64,000 bases of DNA from Hyphomonas sp. (GCA_017792365.1 CP051229.1:1922001-1986000), one strand, 5' to 3'. Counted from the first letter of the stretch, positions 35,533-44,689 are shown. Numbers and translations are program-made. Notes: generated from the sequence alone by a model not told the origin.

Positions 35533-38352
35533 TCAGCGCAGCACGTTGCCCTGCTCGTCAACGACCGTCACATCGCCCAGTCCGACGCTGCGCACATCGG
35601 CTTCGATCTTGGAAAGGTCGCCGACGATCACCCACACGAGGTTCTGGTCGGGAATGATCTCCCGTCCCGCCAGCCGCACATCGTCCAGCGTCACTTCCCG
35701 CAGGCTGTCGGCGTAGGTCTGGAAATAGTCCTCCGGGAAATCGTACGTCACGATCCCCGCCAGCGACGCCCCCACAGCGGCTCCGGTTTCCCAACGGCTC
35801 GACAGCCCAAGCACCGCATTGGTCTGCACTTTCTCCAGCTCTTCCGGCGTCGCGGGATTGGACCCCACGACCTCCGTCAGCTCCCGGCGCAATTCTTCCA
35901 GCGCTCCCTTCGTCGCATCGGTCTGCACCGGCGCGGTCAGCTGGAACTGGCGCGGCCCCTCGCCGCCGGAAATCCCGGTGCGCGAGCCATACGACCAGCC
36001 CTTGTCCTCGCGCAGGTTCATGTTGACCCTGCTGGTGAAATTTCCGCCGAACAGATCGTTGAACAGGCGCTCGCGGAAGTTCGTCTGCGCATCCAGCTCC
36101 GGCATGGTCGAGCCCGCCATGATCACCGACTGCAGCGATCCGGGACGGTCGACCAGGTAGACCTGCGCCGCTGCGGGACGCGCCGTACGCTCCACCTCGA
36201 TCGCCGACATCGGCGCATCGCCCCAGTCGCCGAACTGCGCTTCCAGCTTCGGCAGCATTTCCTCAAGCGTCGTGTCGCCCACCACGATCAGCGTCGCATT
36301 GTTCGCGCCGTACCAGTCAGCATGGAATTTCGCGACATCCTCGCGCGTGATCGCCTCGGCCTCTTCAGGCGTCACCGAACGGCCATAGGGATGATCCTCG
36401 CCCCAAAGCTTCTCGCCAAGCACCCGCGCAGCGATCGCATTAGGCTGCGACAGGCTCTGGCGAATGCCCTGAACATACTGCGCCTTCTCGCGATTGAAGT
36501 CCGCCTCGCGGAACGCCGGCTCGCGCGCCACCTCCGCAAAGATCTCCAGCACCGGATCCAGCGTCACCGTCAGCGACGACATCGAGACCGAAGCGGATTC
36601 ATTGCCCCCGCCCGTGCCGACGCCGGCGCCCAGCCGGTCCAGCTGGTCGGCGATCTCCAGCGCCGTCCGCGTTTCCGTACCCTCGTCGAGCAGGCTCGCC
36701 GACAGCGAGGCCACGCCCTCGTTCACGCTGGCCCAGTCCGGCCCGATCCCGGTATCAATCATCAGCTGGATGTCGACCCGCGGCACGTCGTGCCGCTCCG
36801 CCAGCATCACGCGAATGCCATTCGACAATTCTGCCTCGTGATAGTCCGGGAAGGTGGCGTCCGCGACAGAGGTCGGCAGCGGCATCGCCGACCGGTCCAC
36901 CTTCTCCGCAAACGCCTTGTAATCCTCGAAGGGCAACACCGTCAGCGTATAGGAGCCACGCGTCAGCCACCGGTTCGCCGCCTCCCGCGCGCTCTCGGAC
37001 GTCACCGCCTGCAGCCGCTCCAGCGAGGTCTTCCATCCATTGGGATCGCCCGTGAACGTCTCCCACGTCGCCAGCAATTGCGCCTTGGCCGGCGCCCGCT
37101 CCAGCGAGTCCACCAGCCCGCGCAGCGTACCGACCTTCACCTTCTCCAGCTCAGCCGCCGTCGGCCCTTCCGCCAGCAGCTTGGCCAGCTCTTCGTCGAT
37201 CGCCTGTTCGATATAGTCCAGATCGGCGTCCGGCTTCGGCACCACCACGATCTGGAACCGCCCGGCAATCTCGCTCTGCCCGTTGGACACGAACACGCCG
37301 GTCGCAACCTCCTCGTCATGCACCAGCCGCTTCGTCAGCCGCGCATTGCGGTCCCCCGCCAGCGCCGATGAGATGGCGTCAAGTTGTTCGCCGTCGGGAT
37401 GGCCCAGTTCCGGCACATGCCAGTTGCGATAGATCCGCGGCTGCGGCACGCGGTCATACATCACCTCGCGCTGGTCAGGCGGCGAATCCGGGATCCAAGA
37501 TTTCGGATGCGACACCGGCGGCCCCGGCGGCAGTTCGCCGAAATACTGCTCGACCTTGGCCTTGGCTTCTTCCGGCGTGATGTTCCCCGCCAGCACCAGC
37601 ACAGCGTTCGACGGCCCGTACCACTTGTTGAACCAGTCGCGGACGTCATCCAGCGTCGCCGCCTCGAGGTCCTCCATCGAACCGATCACGGTATGCCCGT
37701 AAGGGTGCTCCTCCGGGTACATCGCCGCCACGATATGGTTGTAGACGAGGCCATAGGGCTGGTTCTCGCCCTGCCGCTTCTCGTTCTGCACAACGCCGCG
37801 CTGCTCATCCAGCCGCGCCTGGTCCACCGCGCCAAGCAGGTAGCCCATGCGGTCGGACTCGAGCCACAACACCGTATCCAGCGCCTCGGTCGGCACGGTC
37901 TGGTAGTAATTCGTACGGTCAGTGCTGGTCGTGCCGTTCTGGTTGGTCGCGCCGATCTGCTGGGTCGCCGCGAAGAAATCGTCGTTGAAGTTTTCCGACC
38001 CGTTGAACATCAGGTGCTCGAACAGGTGGGCGAACCCGGACCGCCCGTCCGGCTCGTTCTTCGACCCCACGTGGTAATAGACCTGCACGTTGACGGTCGG
38101 GGTGCGGTTGTCCTCGTGGACAACCAGCGTCAGCCCGTTCTCCAGCACGTACTTCGTGAACGGGATATCGACCTCAAGTTCGGAGATCTCGGCCGCCAAA
38201 GCGCTCAGCTCGCTGGCCGTCGGATCGGCCTGCGCAGCCGCTGCGCTGACGCCGCCATCCTCCGCACCCATGCTCGCACAGCCAGCAAGCCCCATCGCCG
38301 TCCCCGCCAGCAACACGCTGCGCAACCCTAGGCCCTTGAATTTCCTGACCAT
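35533..38352 (-). CDS. M16-family zinc metallopeptidase, two-domain lipoprotein
   Basis: A 939-residue pitrilysin-type protease with a lipobox (MGLAGCAS). The first M16 domain carries the inverted zinc motif HLFEH at residues 109-113 with the downstream Glu in VVQNEKRQGENQPYG. The second domain (from ~500, ELSNGIRVMLAERHDVPR) lacks the motif, as is usual in this fused family. It probably degrades peptides in the periplasm. ATG 38352 has AAGGAG 6 nt upstream; ATG 38409 would add 19 residues before the signal. It is monocistronic with a 205-bp downstream gap showing nothing notable. Confidence 0.92.
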   Translation of the reverse strand: MVRKFKGLGLRSVLLAGTAMGLAGCASMGAEDGGVSAAAAQADPTASELSALAAEISELEVDIPFTKYVLENGLTLVVHEDNRTPTVNVQVYYHVGSKNEPDGRSGFAHLFEHLMFNGSENFNDDFFAATQQIGATNQNGTTSTDRTNYYQTVPTEALDTVLWLESDRMGYLLGAVDQARLDEQRGVVQNEKRQGENQPYGLVYNHIVAAMYPEEHPYGHTVIGSMEDLEAATLDDVRDWFNKWYGPSNAVLVLAGNITPEEAKAKVEQYFGELPPGPPVSHPKSWIPDSPPDQREVMYDRVPQPRIYRNWHVPELGHPDGEQLDAISSALAGDRNARLTKRLVHDEEVATGVFVSNGQSEIAGRFQIVVVPKPDADLDYIEQAIDEELAKLLAEGPTAAELEKVKVGTLRGLVDSLERAPAKAQLLATWETFTGDPNGWKTSLERLQAVTSESAREAANRWLTRGSYTLTVLPFEDYKAFAEKVDRSAMPLPTSVADATFPDYHEAELSNGIRVMLAERHDVPRVDIQLMIDTGIGPDWASVNEGVASLSASLLDEGTETRTALEIADQLDRLGAGVGTGGGNESASVSMSSLTVTLDPVLEIFAEVAREPAFREADFNREKAQYVQGIRQSLSQPNAIAARVLGEKLWGEDHPYGRSVTPEEAEAITREDVAKFHADWYGANNATLIVVGDTTLEEMLPKLEAQFGDWGDAPMSAIEVERTARPAAAQVYLVDRPGSLQSVIMAGSTMPELDAQTNFRERLFNDLFGGNFTSRVNMNLREDKGWSYGSRTGISGGEGPRQFQLTAPVQTDATKGALEELRRELTEVVGSNPATPEELEKVQTNAVLGLSSRWETGAAVGASLAGIVTYDFPEDYFQTYADSLREVTLDDVRLAGREIIPDQNLVWVIVGDLSKIEADVRSVGLGDVTVVDEQGNVLR

Positions 38353-38550
38353 CCCAATCTCCTTATTTCTTGGGACCCTAGCCTCGCCAATCACCAAGCG
38401 AAACTCCATCGCAGGACCGTGAATGCGAATTTTTCAGGTTTCCGCAGCGAATGGATTTGGGGCGGAAACTGATTGTTTACAGGGGAGTTCTATTCCCCTA
38501 TATCGCGCTTGCCGGCGGACATCGGCTCGAGGCTCTGCGCCTTGATTCCA

Positions 38551-38674
38551 CGTGGCGTCTGAACTTTCCTTACGGGGTTTGGATGACGTGTGCGGGTTGA
38601 GAGGCAGACTTAAACGAGACGAAGGCCCGTACTAACGCCGGATTGGGTTAACTACATACAGGGGGTTTCGTGAA
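38551..38674 (+). ncRNA. Structured leader of the PLP decarboxylase gene, speF-like candidate
   Basis: The 322-bp gap before the decarboxylase contains no gene. Its 3' part can fold: GGCGT (38554-38558) pairs with ACGCC (38635-38639), and CCCGTA (38626-38631) has two competing partners, TACGGG (38571-38576) and TGCGGG (38591-38596). GTCTG (38557-38561) can also pair with CAGAC (38605-38609). Alternative helices of this sort suggest a regulatory RNA. Alphaproteobacteria have a known leader element (speF) ahead of ornithine decarboxylase genes; I infer this is a member but cannot align it here. Confidence 0.5.
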
Positions 38675-39901
38675 TTGCTCACGTACCAAACGCCCCTGGA
38701 CCTGGTCCGGGATAGACTCCCCGAAAAGCCGGTCGCCTGTGTGCGTCCGGATCGGGTGGCTCTAGCCGCTGACTGGTTCCAGGAAAACTTTCCGGGCGAA
38801 GTGCTCTACGCTGTGAAGGCGAACGCTTCGAATTGGGCGCTAGATGCAATCCACGCAGCGGGTCTGCGCTGGTTTGACGTGGCGTCGGAAAACGAGATCG
38901 AGCTGATCGCCTCGCGGTTTCCAGCCGCGACCATGGCGTTCATGCATCCGGTGAAATCGCGCCGGGCGATTGAGCGCGCCTACTTCCAGTACGGCGTCCG
39001 CATCTTTGCGCTCGACTGCGAAGCGGAGCTCGCCAAGATCGTCGCCGCCACGAATGGCGCGAAGGATCTCACGCTCATCGTTCGTCTCGCCGTGTCGAAC
39101 TCCGAGGCTGGCCTGCCGATCGCGGGCAAGTTCGGCGCAACCCGCGACGACGCGCCGGCGCTGCTCCAGTCCGCCCGCCGTTATGCGGACGAGCTTGGCG
39201 TATCCTTCCACGTCGGTTCGCAATGCATGAGCCCGTCCGCCTTCCGCGACGCCATGAACCTCGCCTCAAGCATCATTCTCGACGCGGCGGTCACCGTGGA
39301 CATCGTCGATGTCGGCGGCGGCTTCCCCTCCGCCTATCCGGGCATGACGCCGCCGGACCTGAAACACTACATCGACGTGATCGAGGAGTGCTTCGAGGAA
39401 ATGCCGGTTCTCGAGAACGCCGACCTGTGGTGCGAACCCGGTCGTGCGCTCGTGGCTGAATCCACCTCGATCCTCGCAAAGGTTGAGCTGGCCAAGGACG
39501 GCGCCCTCTACATCAACGACGGCTCCTACGGGAACCTCTTCGATGCGACGCACTGCAAGTGGCCCTTCCCGATCAAGGCCCACCGCGCAGCCGGCGCCTT
39601 CGAAGGCGAAGAGAAGGAATTCAAGCTCTTCGGCCCGACCTGCGACGCCATCGATACGCTCGAAGGCCCGTGGCTTCTGCCCGCGGACATCAACGAAGGC
39701 GACTATGTCGAGATCGGCATGATCGGCGCCTATGGCGTCGCCATGGCGACCCGCTTCAACGGCTTCGGCGAAACCGACACCATCGTCGTCAAGGACGCCC
39801 CCTGGTCCTCGATGTACGCTGAAGTCGAAAAGCCCGAAACCAACGTCGTGCCCTTCCCCAAGAAGCGCCGCATCCGCGGCGGCCAGCGCCGCGGCTGGTA
39901 A
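38675..39901 (+). CDS. speC: Ornithine/lysine-type PLP decarboxylase, fold III
   Basis: A 408-residue alanine-racemase-fold decarboxylase. PLP-lysine lies in LYAVKANAS (Lys49), with HVGSQ, DVGGGFPSAYPG for phosphate binding, WCEPGRALVAES, and the active-site Cys/Asp in GPTCDAIDTL. This class makes putrescine (or cadaverine) from ornithine or lysine; diaminopimelate decarboxylase is less likely because the neighbours nspC and the carboxynorspermidine synthase use putrescine. The start is TTG at 38675, with GGGGG about 10 nt upstream. The length and order suit eukaryotic-type ornithine decarboxylase. A strong terminator follows. The symbol is given by role, not by fold type. Confidence 0.82.
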   Translation: MLTYQTPLDLVRDRLPEKPVACVRPDRVALAADWFQENFPGEVLYAVKANASNWALDAIHAAGLRWFDVASENEIELIASRFPAATMAFMHPVKSRRAIERAYFQYGVRIFALDCEAELAKIVAATNGAKDLTLIVRLAVSNSEAGLPIAGKFGATRDDAPALLQSARRYADELGVSFHVGSQCMSPSAFRDAMNLASSIILDAAVTVDIVDVGGGFPSAYPGMTPPDLKHYIDVIEECFEEMPVLENADLWCEPGRALVAESTSILAKVELAKDGALYINDGSYGNLFDATHCKWPFPIKAHRAAGAFEGEEKEFKLFGPTCDAIDTLEGPWLLPADINEGDYVEIGMIGAYGVAMATRFNGFGETDTIVVKDAPWSSMYAEVEKPETNVVPFPKKRRIRGGQRRGW

Positions 39902-39925
39902 CAGCGACAAACCAGAACAACCCAA

Positions 39926-39951
39926 AAGGGCGGCGAACCATCGCCGCCCTT
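39926..39951 (+). terminator. Intrinsic terminator after the PLP decarboxylase gene
   Basis: An 11-bp stem (AAGGGCGGCGA / TCGCCGCCCTT) with an ACCA loop, then GTTCTTGTT, 25 bp beyond the stop codon. Confidence 0.85.
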
Positions 39952-39993
39952 GTTCTTGTTCCCCGGCGCCGCACCCAACCCCACCCAAAAATG

Positions 39994-40156
39994 TCATTCC
40001 GGGCGAAGCGCAGCGCAGACCCGGAACCCAGCGCCCCGCAGCAACTCAAAATTGTCATCCCGGACAAGCGCAGCGCGATCCGGGATCCATTCTGCAACAT
40101 TCGGATTCGCGGATAGATGGATCCCGCATCTCCGCTGCGCTGCGTGCGGGATGACA
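39994..40156. repeat. REP-like cluster of palindromic units
   Basis: Three related units. Unit A (39994-40029) has arms TTCCGGG/CCCGGAA; unit B (40054-40086) has arms ATCCCGG/CCGGGAT; unit C (40117-40156) is an inverted copy with arms ATCCCGCA/TGCGGGAT. Each contains the GCGCAGCG core. Such short intergenic palindromes are dispersed through many alphaproteobacterial genomes. Confidence 0.75.
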
Positions 40157-40501
40157 AGAAGGGGTGAGGACAGATCGCAAACAATCCAACACCCCTGCCA
40201 CCACACTACACTCCACAAATCGCGCTTCACGAAGGGCAGGCCAACCAACCTGAAGCGCGAGGCGAAACGTCCGCGCCAGCGAGCAGGGTCCACACCACCC
40301 TGCAAGCAGCGAAGACCGACCGCCGCGGGCGCGCTGGCGACAGCAAACCTCGACTACGAACGACAAACCAAAAGCTGAAGCCAGCGCCCCGCGCCCTTCA
40401 CATCAGCAACAAGGAACCCGATCACCCCCAAAATCCCACTTGCCGACAACTTCGCTCAGGCAGATATTCTGGCGCATCGACATTTGGGGACATCGAAGAC
40501 C
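40157..40501. other. Non-coding spacer, nothing recognised
   Basis: 345 bp between the repeat cluster and the cytochrome gene. No open frame has coding character or a ribosome site. The promoter of the cytochrome gene should lie near its 3' end. Confidence 0.5.
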
Positions 40502-40975
40502 ATGAAAACCGCAAGCCTCGTCTGCATTGTGCTGGCGCTGGGCGCGAGCGCGTGCACGCCGTCCGAGCCCGCATCAACAACCGCACCGACCACCGCACCG
40601 ATCACCGCAACCGCCGAACCGACCGCTCTGGCCGGCGACGCGCTGGTCGAGCGCGGCGAATACCTCGTCACAGGACTGCTCGGCTGCAATGACTGCCATA
40701 CGCCAATGAGCCCGACAGGACCCGACATGTCCAAATCCCTGCAGGGCGCAGACCTCATCTTCGCCCCGCTGATCGACATGCCCTGGGCGCCCCACGCGCC
40801 CGCCCTCGCAGGCCTGCCCGACGGCTATGACGCAGAGCAATTCGCCCACTTCCTGCAGACCGGAGAAAAATCCGTCGGCGGGATGACGATGCCGCCCATG
40901 CCGCCCTTCCGGCTCAACGCCGAGGACGCGCGCGCCGCGACCGCCTACATCGCATCTCTTCCGAAACCGGCCTGA
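40502..40975 (+). CDS. c-type cytochrome lipoprotein
   Basis: A 157-residue periplasmic lipoprotein (lipobox ASAC) with a Thr/Ala/Pro-rich linker and one haem-binding motif CNDCH at about residues 67-71. Axial Met candidates lie in GGMTMPPMPPF near residue 130. It probably shuttles electrons or serves as a domain partner of a dehydrogenase not in this window. ATG 40502 is preferred to the TTG at 40484. Confidence 0.88.
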   Translation: MKTASLVCIVLALGASACTPSEPASTTAPTTAPITATAEPTALAGDALVERGEYLVTGLLGCNDCHTPMSPTGPDMSKSLQGADLIFAPLIDMPWAPHAPALAGLPDGYDAEQFAHFLQTGEKSVGGMTMPPMPPFRLNAEDARAATAYIASLPKPA

Positions 40976-40984
40976 CCGGGAACC

Positions 40985-41560
40985 TCAGGCCCGTTCGGGC
41001 CCATAAACATCGCCGCCGGCGTCGCAGTAATCCCGCAGGATCTGCGCGCCGCGCTCGCGCATCAGCCCGTCGCGAAACTTCACGCCGCGCGCCTCCATGG
41101 CCGCGCGCAAATCTCCCGCGCCCTCGCCCTCGTTGAACCCCACAGCCTCGGCGTCTTCCTTCAAGGCCGCGCAGACAACGCGCTCGATCCCCGCCCAGTG
41201 CACCGCGCCAAGGCACATGATGCACGGCTCGCACGACGCATAGAGCGTCCGCCGCCCCGTCGCCTCTCCCCCTTCCGCCGCCAGCATCAGCGCAACCGTC
41301 TCCGCATGCAGAACGGCGTTGCCCGTCGTCGGCGCGAGATTGACGCCCAGCGCCAGCACGCGCCCGGTCTCATCATCCAGCACCAGGGCCCCGAAAGGAC
41401 CGCCGGTCTCTTCGGCGACGTTGCGCTCCGTGAGCGCGAGAACCAGCGCCATGCACGCCTCGTCATCCGCCATGGCGCCTTCGGGCGTCAGTTCAGACAC
41501 CCAGTCAGGCAGACGCACATTGCATTGTTTGGGACAGGCGGCGTCGGGATGCTGGTTCAT
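40985..41560 (-). CDS. Nucleoside/base deaminase, cytidine-deaminase fold
   Basis: A 191-residue zinc enzyme. HAE (LHAETVALM) and the PCxxC motif (SCEPCIMCLGAVHWAG) are the zinc and proton-shuttle residues of the guanine deaminase/tRNA adenosine deaminase group. The length and the long N-terminal extension (CPKQCNVRLPDWV) differ from TadA; guanine deaminase-like is the better guess. It is followed 14 bp away by nspC on the same strand, in which it lies downstream. Confidence 0.85.
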   Translation of the reverse strand: MNQHPDAACPKQCNVRLPDWVSELTPEGAMADDEACMALVLALTERNVAEETGGPFGALVLDDETGRVLALGVNLAPTTGNAVLHAETVALMLAAEGGEATGRRTLYASCEPCIMCLGAVHWAGIERVVCAALKEDAEAVGFNEGEGAGDLRAAMEARGVKFRDGLMRERGAQILRDYCDAGGDVYGPERA

Positions 41561-41574
41561 GACGCGAAGCTAGA

Positions 41575-42729
41575 TCAACCCAGCCGATAGGCGAAGTCCT
41601 CATAGCCGAACGACTTGATCAGCTCATACCTGCCGTCCTCCCACAGGACGCCCAAATCCGGCAGCGGCGCGCCATTGAACGTGTTGTTCTTCACGAACGA
41701 ATACTGCGCCATGTCCTCGAAGATCAGCCGGTCGCCCGGCTTCAGCTTCTCATCGAAGGAATACGATCCGATCACATCGCCCGTCATGCAGGTCTTGCCG
41801 CCCAGAACCACATCATGCGCCTTCGCCCCCGGTGAGCCGGCGCCGACGATGCGCGGCGTGTACGGCACCTCCAGCACATCCGGCATGTGGCACGACGCAG
41901 ACGCATCAAGGATCGCAAGGTCGACGCCATTGCGATGCGTATCCACCACGGTCGAGACCAGATAGCCCGCATCGACCACCAGCCCGCCGCCGGGTTCGAG
42001 ATAGGCCTGCACGCCGAACCGGTCCTGAAACGCCTTCAGCGCGCCGATCAGTCCCGCAACTTCATAGCCCGGCTTGTTCAGGAAATGCCCGCCCCCGAAA
42101 TTCACGGACGAGACCTTCTGCACATACTCACCGAAGTCTGCCGCGATCTTCTCGATCAGGCCAACCGACCCGTCGGCCATCGACTCGCACAGCGCATGCG
42201 CATGCAGCGTATCGACAAGATCCCAGTCGACGCCCGCGAGCTCGCTCGCAACCTCGCCAAACCGCGAACCGGGCGCGCACGGATCGTAAAGCTCCCCGCC
42301 CAGCGTCGCATTCGAATAGCCCGGGTTGATCCGCAGCGCGACATGCTGCCCCCGCGCCTTCGCCGCCGGCCCATACTTCGCCAGCTGCTTCGCGGAGTTG
42401 AAATAGACATGGTCCGCCACCCCCTCCAGCACCGCGAACTCTTCGTCGGTGTACGCCGGCGAATAGACATGCACCTCCTTCGAGGCGTCGTCCGGCGCAA
42501 ACGTCTCCTTCGCAAGCTTCGCCTCATAAAGCCCCGACGCCGTCGTCCCATCCAGATACTCGGCCATCACCGGAAACACCGCCGGCATCGCAAACGACTT
42601 CGTCGCCAGCAGCACCTTCGCCCCCGACGCCTCGCGCACGTGCGCAGCCGTCTCGAGGTTCGCTCGCAGCTTCGCGACATCGATCACATAGGCAGGGGTC
42701 TGGATGCTGGAAGGTAGCCGGATCGCCAT
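41575..42729 (-). CDS. nspC: Carboxynorspermidine/carboxyspermidine decarboxylase
   Basis: A 384-residue PLP enzyme of fold III completing the alternative spermidine route. The PLP-lysine is in LLATKSFAM; GHFLNKPGYEV, EPGGGLVVDAGYL and the NspC hallmark CMTGDVIGSYSFDE are present. It decarboxylates carboxyspermidine to spermidine. The partner synthase is at 51212-52435 and the putrescine-forming decarboxylase at 38675-39901. Probably co-transcribed with the deaminase downstream. It is divergent from the kinase-TIR gene with 110 bp between. Confidence 0.95.
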   Translation of the reverse strand: MAIRLPSSIQTPAYVIDVAKLRANLETAAHVREASGAKVLLATKSFAMPAVFPVMAEYLDGTTASGLYEAKLAKETFAPDDASKEVHVYSPAYTDEEFAVLEGVADHVYFNSAKQLAKYGPAAKARGQHVALRINPGYSNATLGGELYDPCAPGSRFGEVASELAGVDWDLVDTLHAHALCESMADGSVGLIEKIAADFGEYVQKVSSVNFGGGHFLNKPGYEVAGLIGALKAFQDRFGVQAYLEPGGGLVVDAGYLVSTVVDTHRNGVDLAILDASASCHMPDVLEVPYTPRIVGAGSPGAKAHDVVLGGKTCMTGDVIGSYSFDEKLKPGDRLIFEDMAQYSFVKNNTFNGAPLPDLGVLWEDGRYELIKSFGYEDFAYRLG

Positions 42730-42839
42730 TCAAACCTGACTTTCTGGATTGCTGACGCCGCAAGCGCGTCATCGCGGTTGAACTCTCGCCCACAACTTAG
42801 GACACTCGCCGCGCCAGATACAGAGCGTGAAGGCCGCCG

Positions 42840-44675
42840 ATGTCCGAGGACAAGACCGTATTCTACACCTCCGCGCCAACCGGCGACCTGCCGACCATGC
42901 TCGTGGGCAAGGTCAACCTGAAACCAGGCGCTCCCCAGAAGCGGGCGCCCGCGCCCGCCCCGGTCGCCGCTGCGCCCCACGACGTCGACAACCCCACCAT
43001 CTTCGCCCCCGCGCCCTCCGCCTCTCCATGGGAACCCGCGCCGCAGGGCATTTCCGGCGATTCAGCGCTCGAGCCCGACGGCATCTCGGTTGAACTGTCC
43101 GACGACGGCGCCGACTACTTCGCCGATAAGGAAGCGTCGGACAATTTCTGGGACGACGTCACCCTCCCGCCCCTCGACGAAGTCGCCCCGCCGCCCGCAC
43201 CCGCAGCCCCGCCCGGCGAGGACAGAAACGATTCCCGCGCCGTCGCCACCATGCTCGTGGACGTCGATCGGTCTCACCCCGCCTTCCAGCAGACGCGTAC
43301 GCCCCTGCCGGTCGGCGCGAGACTGGAGAAATACGAGGTCACAAGCTGCATCTCCGACGGCGGCTTCGCGCTCGTCTATGAGGCTCAGCACCACCTGCTT
43401 GAGAGCAAGGTCGTGGTGAAGGAGAACTTCCCCGAGCCCGCCGGCCGCCTTGAAGACGGCACGGTCGTGATCTCGAAAATCTACGAGGATCAGGCGAAGA
43501 ACGAAAACCTCTGGAACTGGTTCGAATACATCTTCTCGCGGGAAGCCCGCGCGCTCTCCAGGCTGCGCCACGAAAACATCGTCCGCCTGTACGACTACGC
43601 CCGGGCCAACAACACGCACTACATCATCATGGAGCACGTCGACGGCGATCGCCTGTCCGACTACGCGCGTAATCTCGGCCCCGATCTCAACGAACAGCGC
43701 ATCCGCCAGATCACAGCCGAGCTCTGCAACGCCCTCGACCACATCCACGCCAGCGGCCTGATCCACCTCGACGTCAAACCCGCCAACATCATCATCGAAC
43801 GTAATTCAGGCCGCACCACGCTCGTCGATTTCGGCTCCGCGCTCGCCGCCGACGACATTGCGCAATACAAGCCGATCGTGACGCCCGGCTACTCGCCGCC
43901 CGAACTCTACGGAAACGCCAGCGCCCCGATAAGCGCCGCCTCCGACATCTACGCCCTCGGCGCCACGCTCTATTCCGCGCTCACGGGCAACCGCCCGCCC
44001 GACGCCCAGCAGCGCGCGAACGGCGAAGCGCTGGCCGAAATCCAGACGCTCATCAACACGCGCTTCCGCTTTTCCGACCGCCTCTACGACACCATCAATC
44101 GCTCGCTCGCACTCGATCCGGCCGCCCGTCCGGCCAGCGCGCAGGACTTCTACAATTCGGCCTTCGGCGCCGAGCGTCCGAAGATCTCCGGCTACAGCCC
44201 GCAACCAATGGGCGACCGCATCTTCCTGTCCTACCGCCGCGGCGACAAACCCCATTTCACCGGCCGGCTGCTCGACCGGCTCTCCCTGCGCTTCGGCGAG
44301 CACAACGTCTTCCACGACGCCAGCTCGATCGAGGCCGGCGTCGACTTCTGGAAAGAGATCCGCACCCAGATGTCGCAATGCGCGGTCGTCGTGCCGGTGA
44401 TCGGACCGGACTGGCTCCAGCTCCTGAAGTCACGGCGCAAGTCCGGCGGCGGCGTCACGGATTACGTCACCGCCGAACTCAAGACCGCGCTGGATCTAAA
44501 CCTGCCGGTCATTCCCGTTCTGGTGGACGGCGCCGCCATGCCAGCGAAACGCCATCTGCCAAAGGAAATCCGCCAGATCGCGGACCTCAACGCCATCATG
44601 TTCAACTCCGCGCCCGCCTTCCACAGCGGCGCAGAAAACCTCATCGCCGCCATCCTCGCCTTTCTTGACGAGTAG
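42840..44675 (+). CDS. Serine/threonine protein kinase fused to a C-terminal TIR domain
   Basis: A 611-residue cytosolic protein without signal or membrane span. Residues 1-160 are a Pro/Ala-rich, probably disordered tail. The kinase domain spans ~164-440: glycine loop ISDGGFALVY (171-180), Lys194 in VVVKE, catalytic HLDVKPAN (309-316), DFG (330-332), and TPGYSPPE (348-355) as activation segment end. The TIR domain spans ~458-611: DRIFLSYRRGDK, GRLLDRL, then FHDASSIEAGVDFWKEI with Glu506 at the position of the NAD-cleaving glutamate of bacterial TIR enzymes, and VVVPVIGPDWL. All core residues of both domains are present. It is divergent from nspC. Function unknown: signalling or NAD-depleting defence are both possible. 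Confidence 0.93.
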   Translation: MSEDKTVFYTSAPTGDLPTMLVGKVNLKPGAPQKRAPAPAPVAAAPHDVDNPTIFAPAPSASPWEPAPQGISGDSALEPDGISVELSDDGADYFADKEASDNFWDDVTLPPLDEVAPPPAPAAPPGEDRNDSRAVATMLVDVDRSHPAFQQTRTPLPVGARLEKYEVTSCISDGGFALVYEAQHHLLESKVVVKENFPEPAGRLEDGTVVISKIYEDQAKNENLWNWFEYIFSREARALSRLRHENIVRLYDYARANNTHYIIMEHVDGDRLSDYARNLGPDLNEQRIRQITAELCNALDHIHASGLIHLDVKPANIIIERNSGRTTLVDFGSALAADDIAQYKPIVTPGYSPPELYGNASAPISAASDIYALGATLYSALTGNRPPDAQQRANGEALAEIQTLINTRFRFSDRLYDTINRSLALDPAARPASAQDFYNSAFGAERPKISGYSPQPMGDRIFLSYRRGDKPHFTGRLLDRLSLRFGEHNVFHDASSIEAGVDFWKEIRTQMSQCAVVVPVIGPDWLQLLKSRRKSGGGVTDYVTAELKTALDLNLPVIPVLVDGAAMPAKRHLPKEIRQIADLNAIMFNSAPAFHSGAENLIAAILAFLDE

Positions 44676-44689
44676 CATCACCGCGCGGG

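Noticed and set aside
38481-38499. Hairpin AGGGGA/TCCCCT as a terminator
   Set aside because: Six-bp stem, no T-run on either strand, and it lies upstream of both flanking genes.
38583-38600. Five-codon upstream frame (ATG ACG TGT GCG GGT TGA) in the decarboxylase leader as a regulatory peptide
   Set aside because: It has only a weak ribosome site and such short frames arise by chance; mentioned only within the leader finding.
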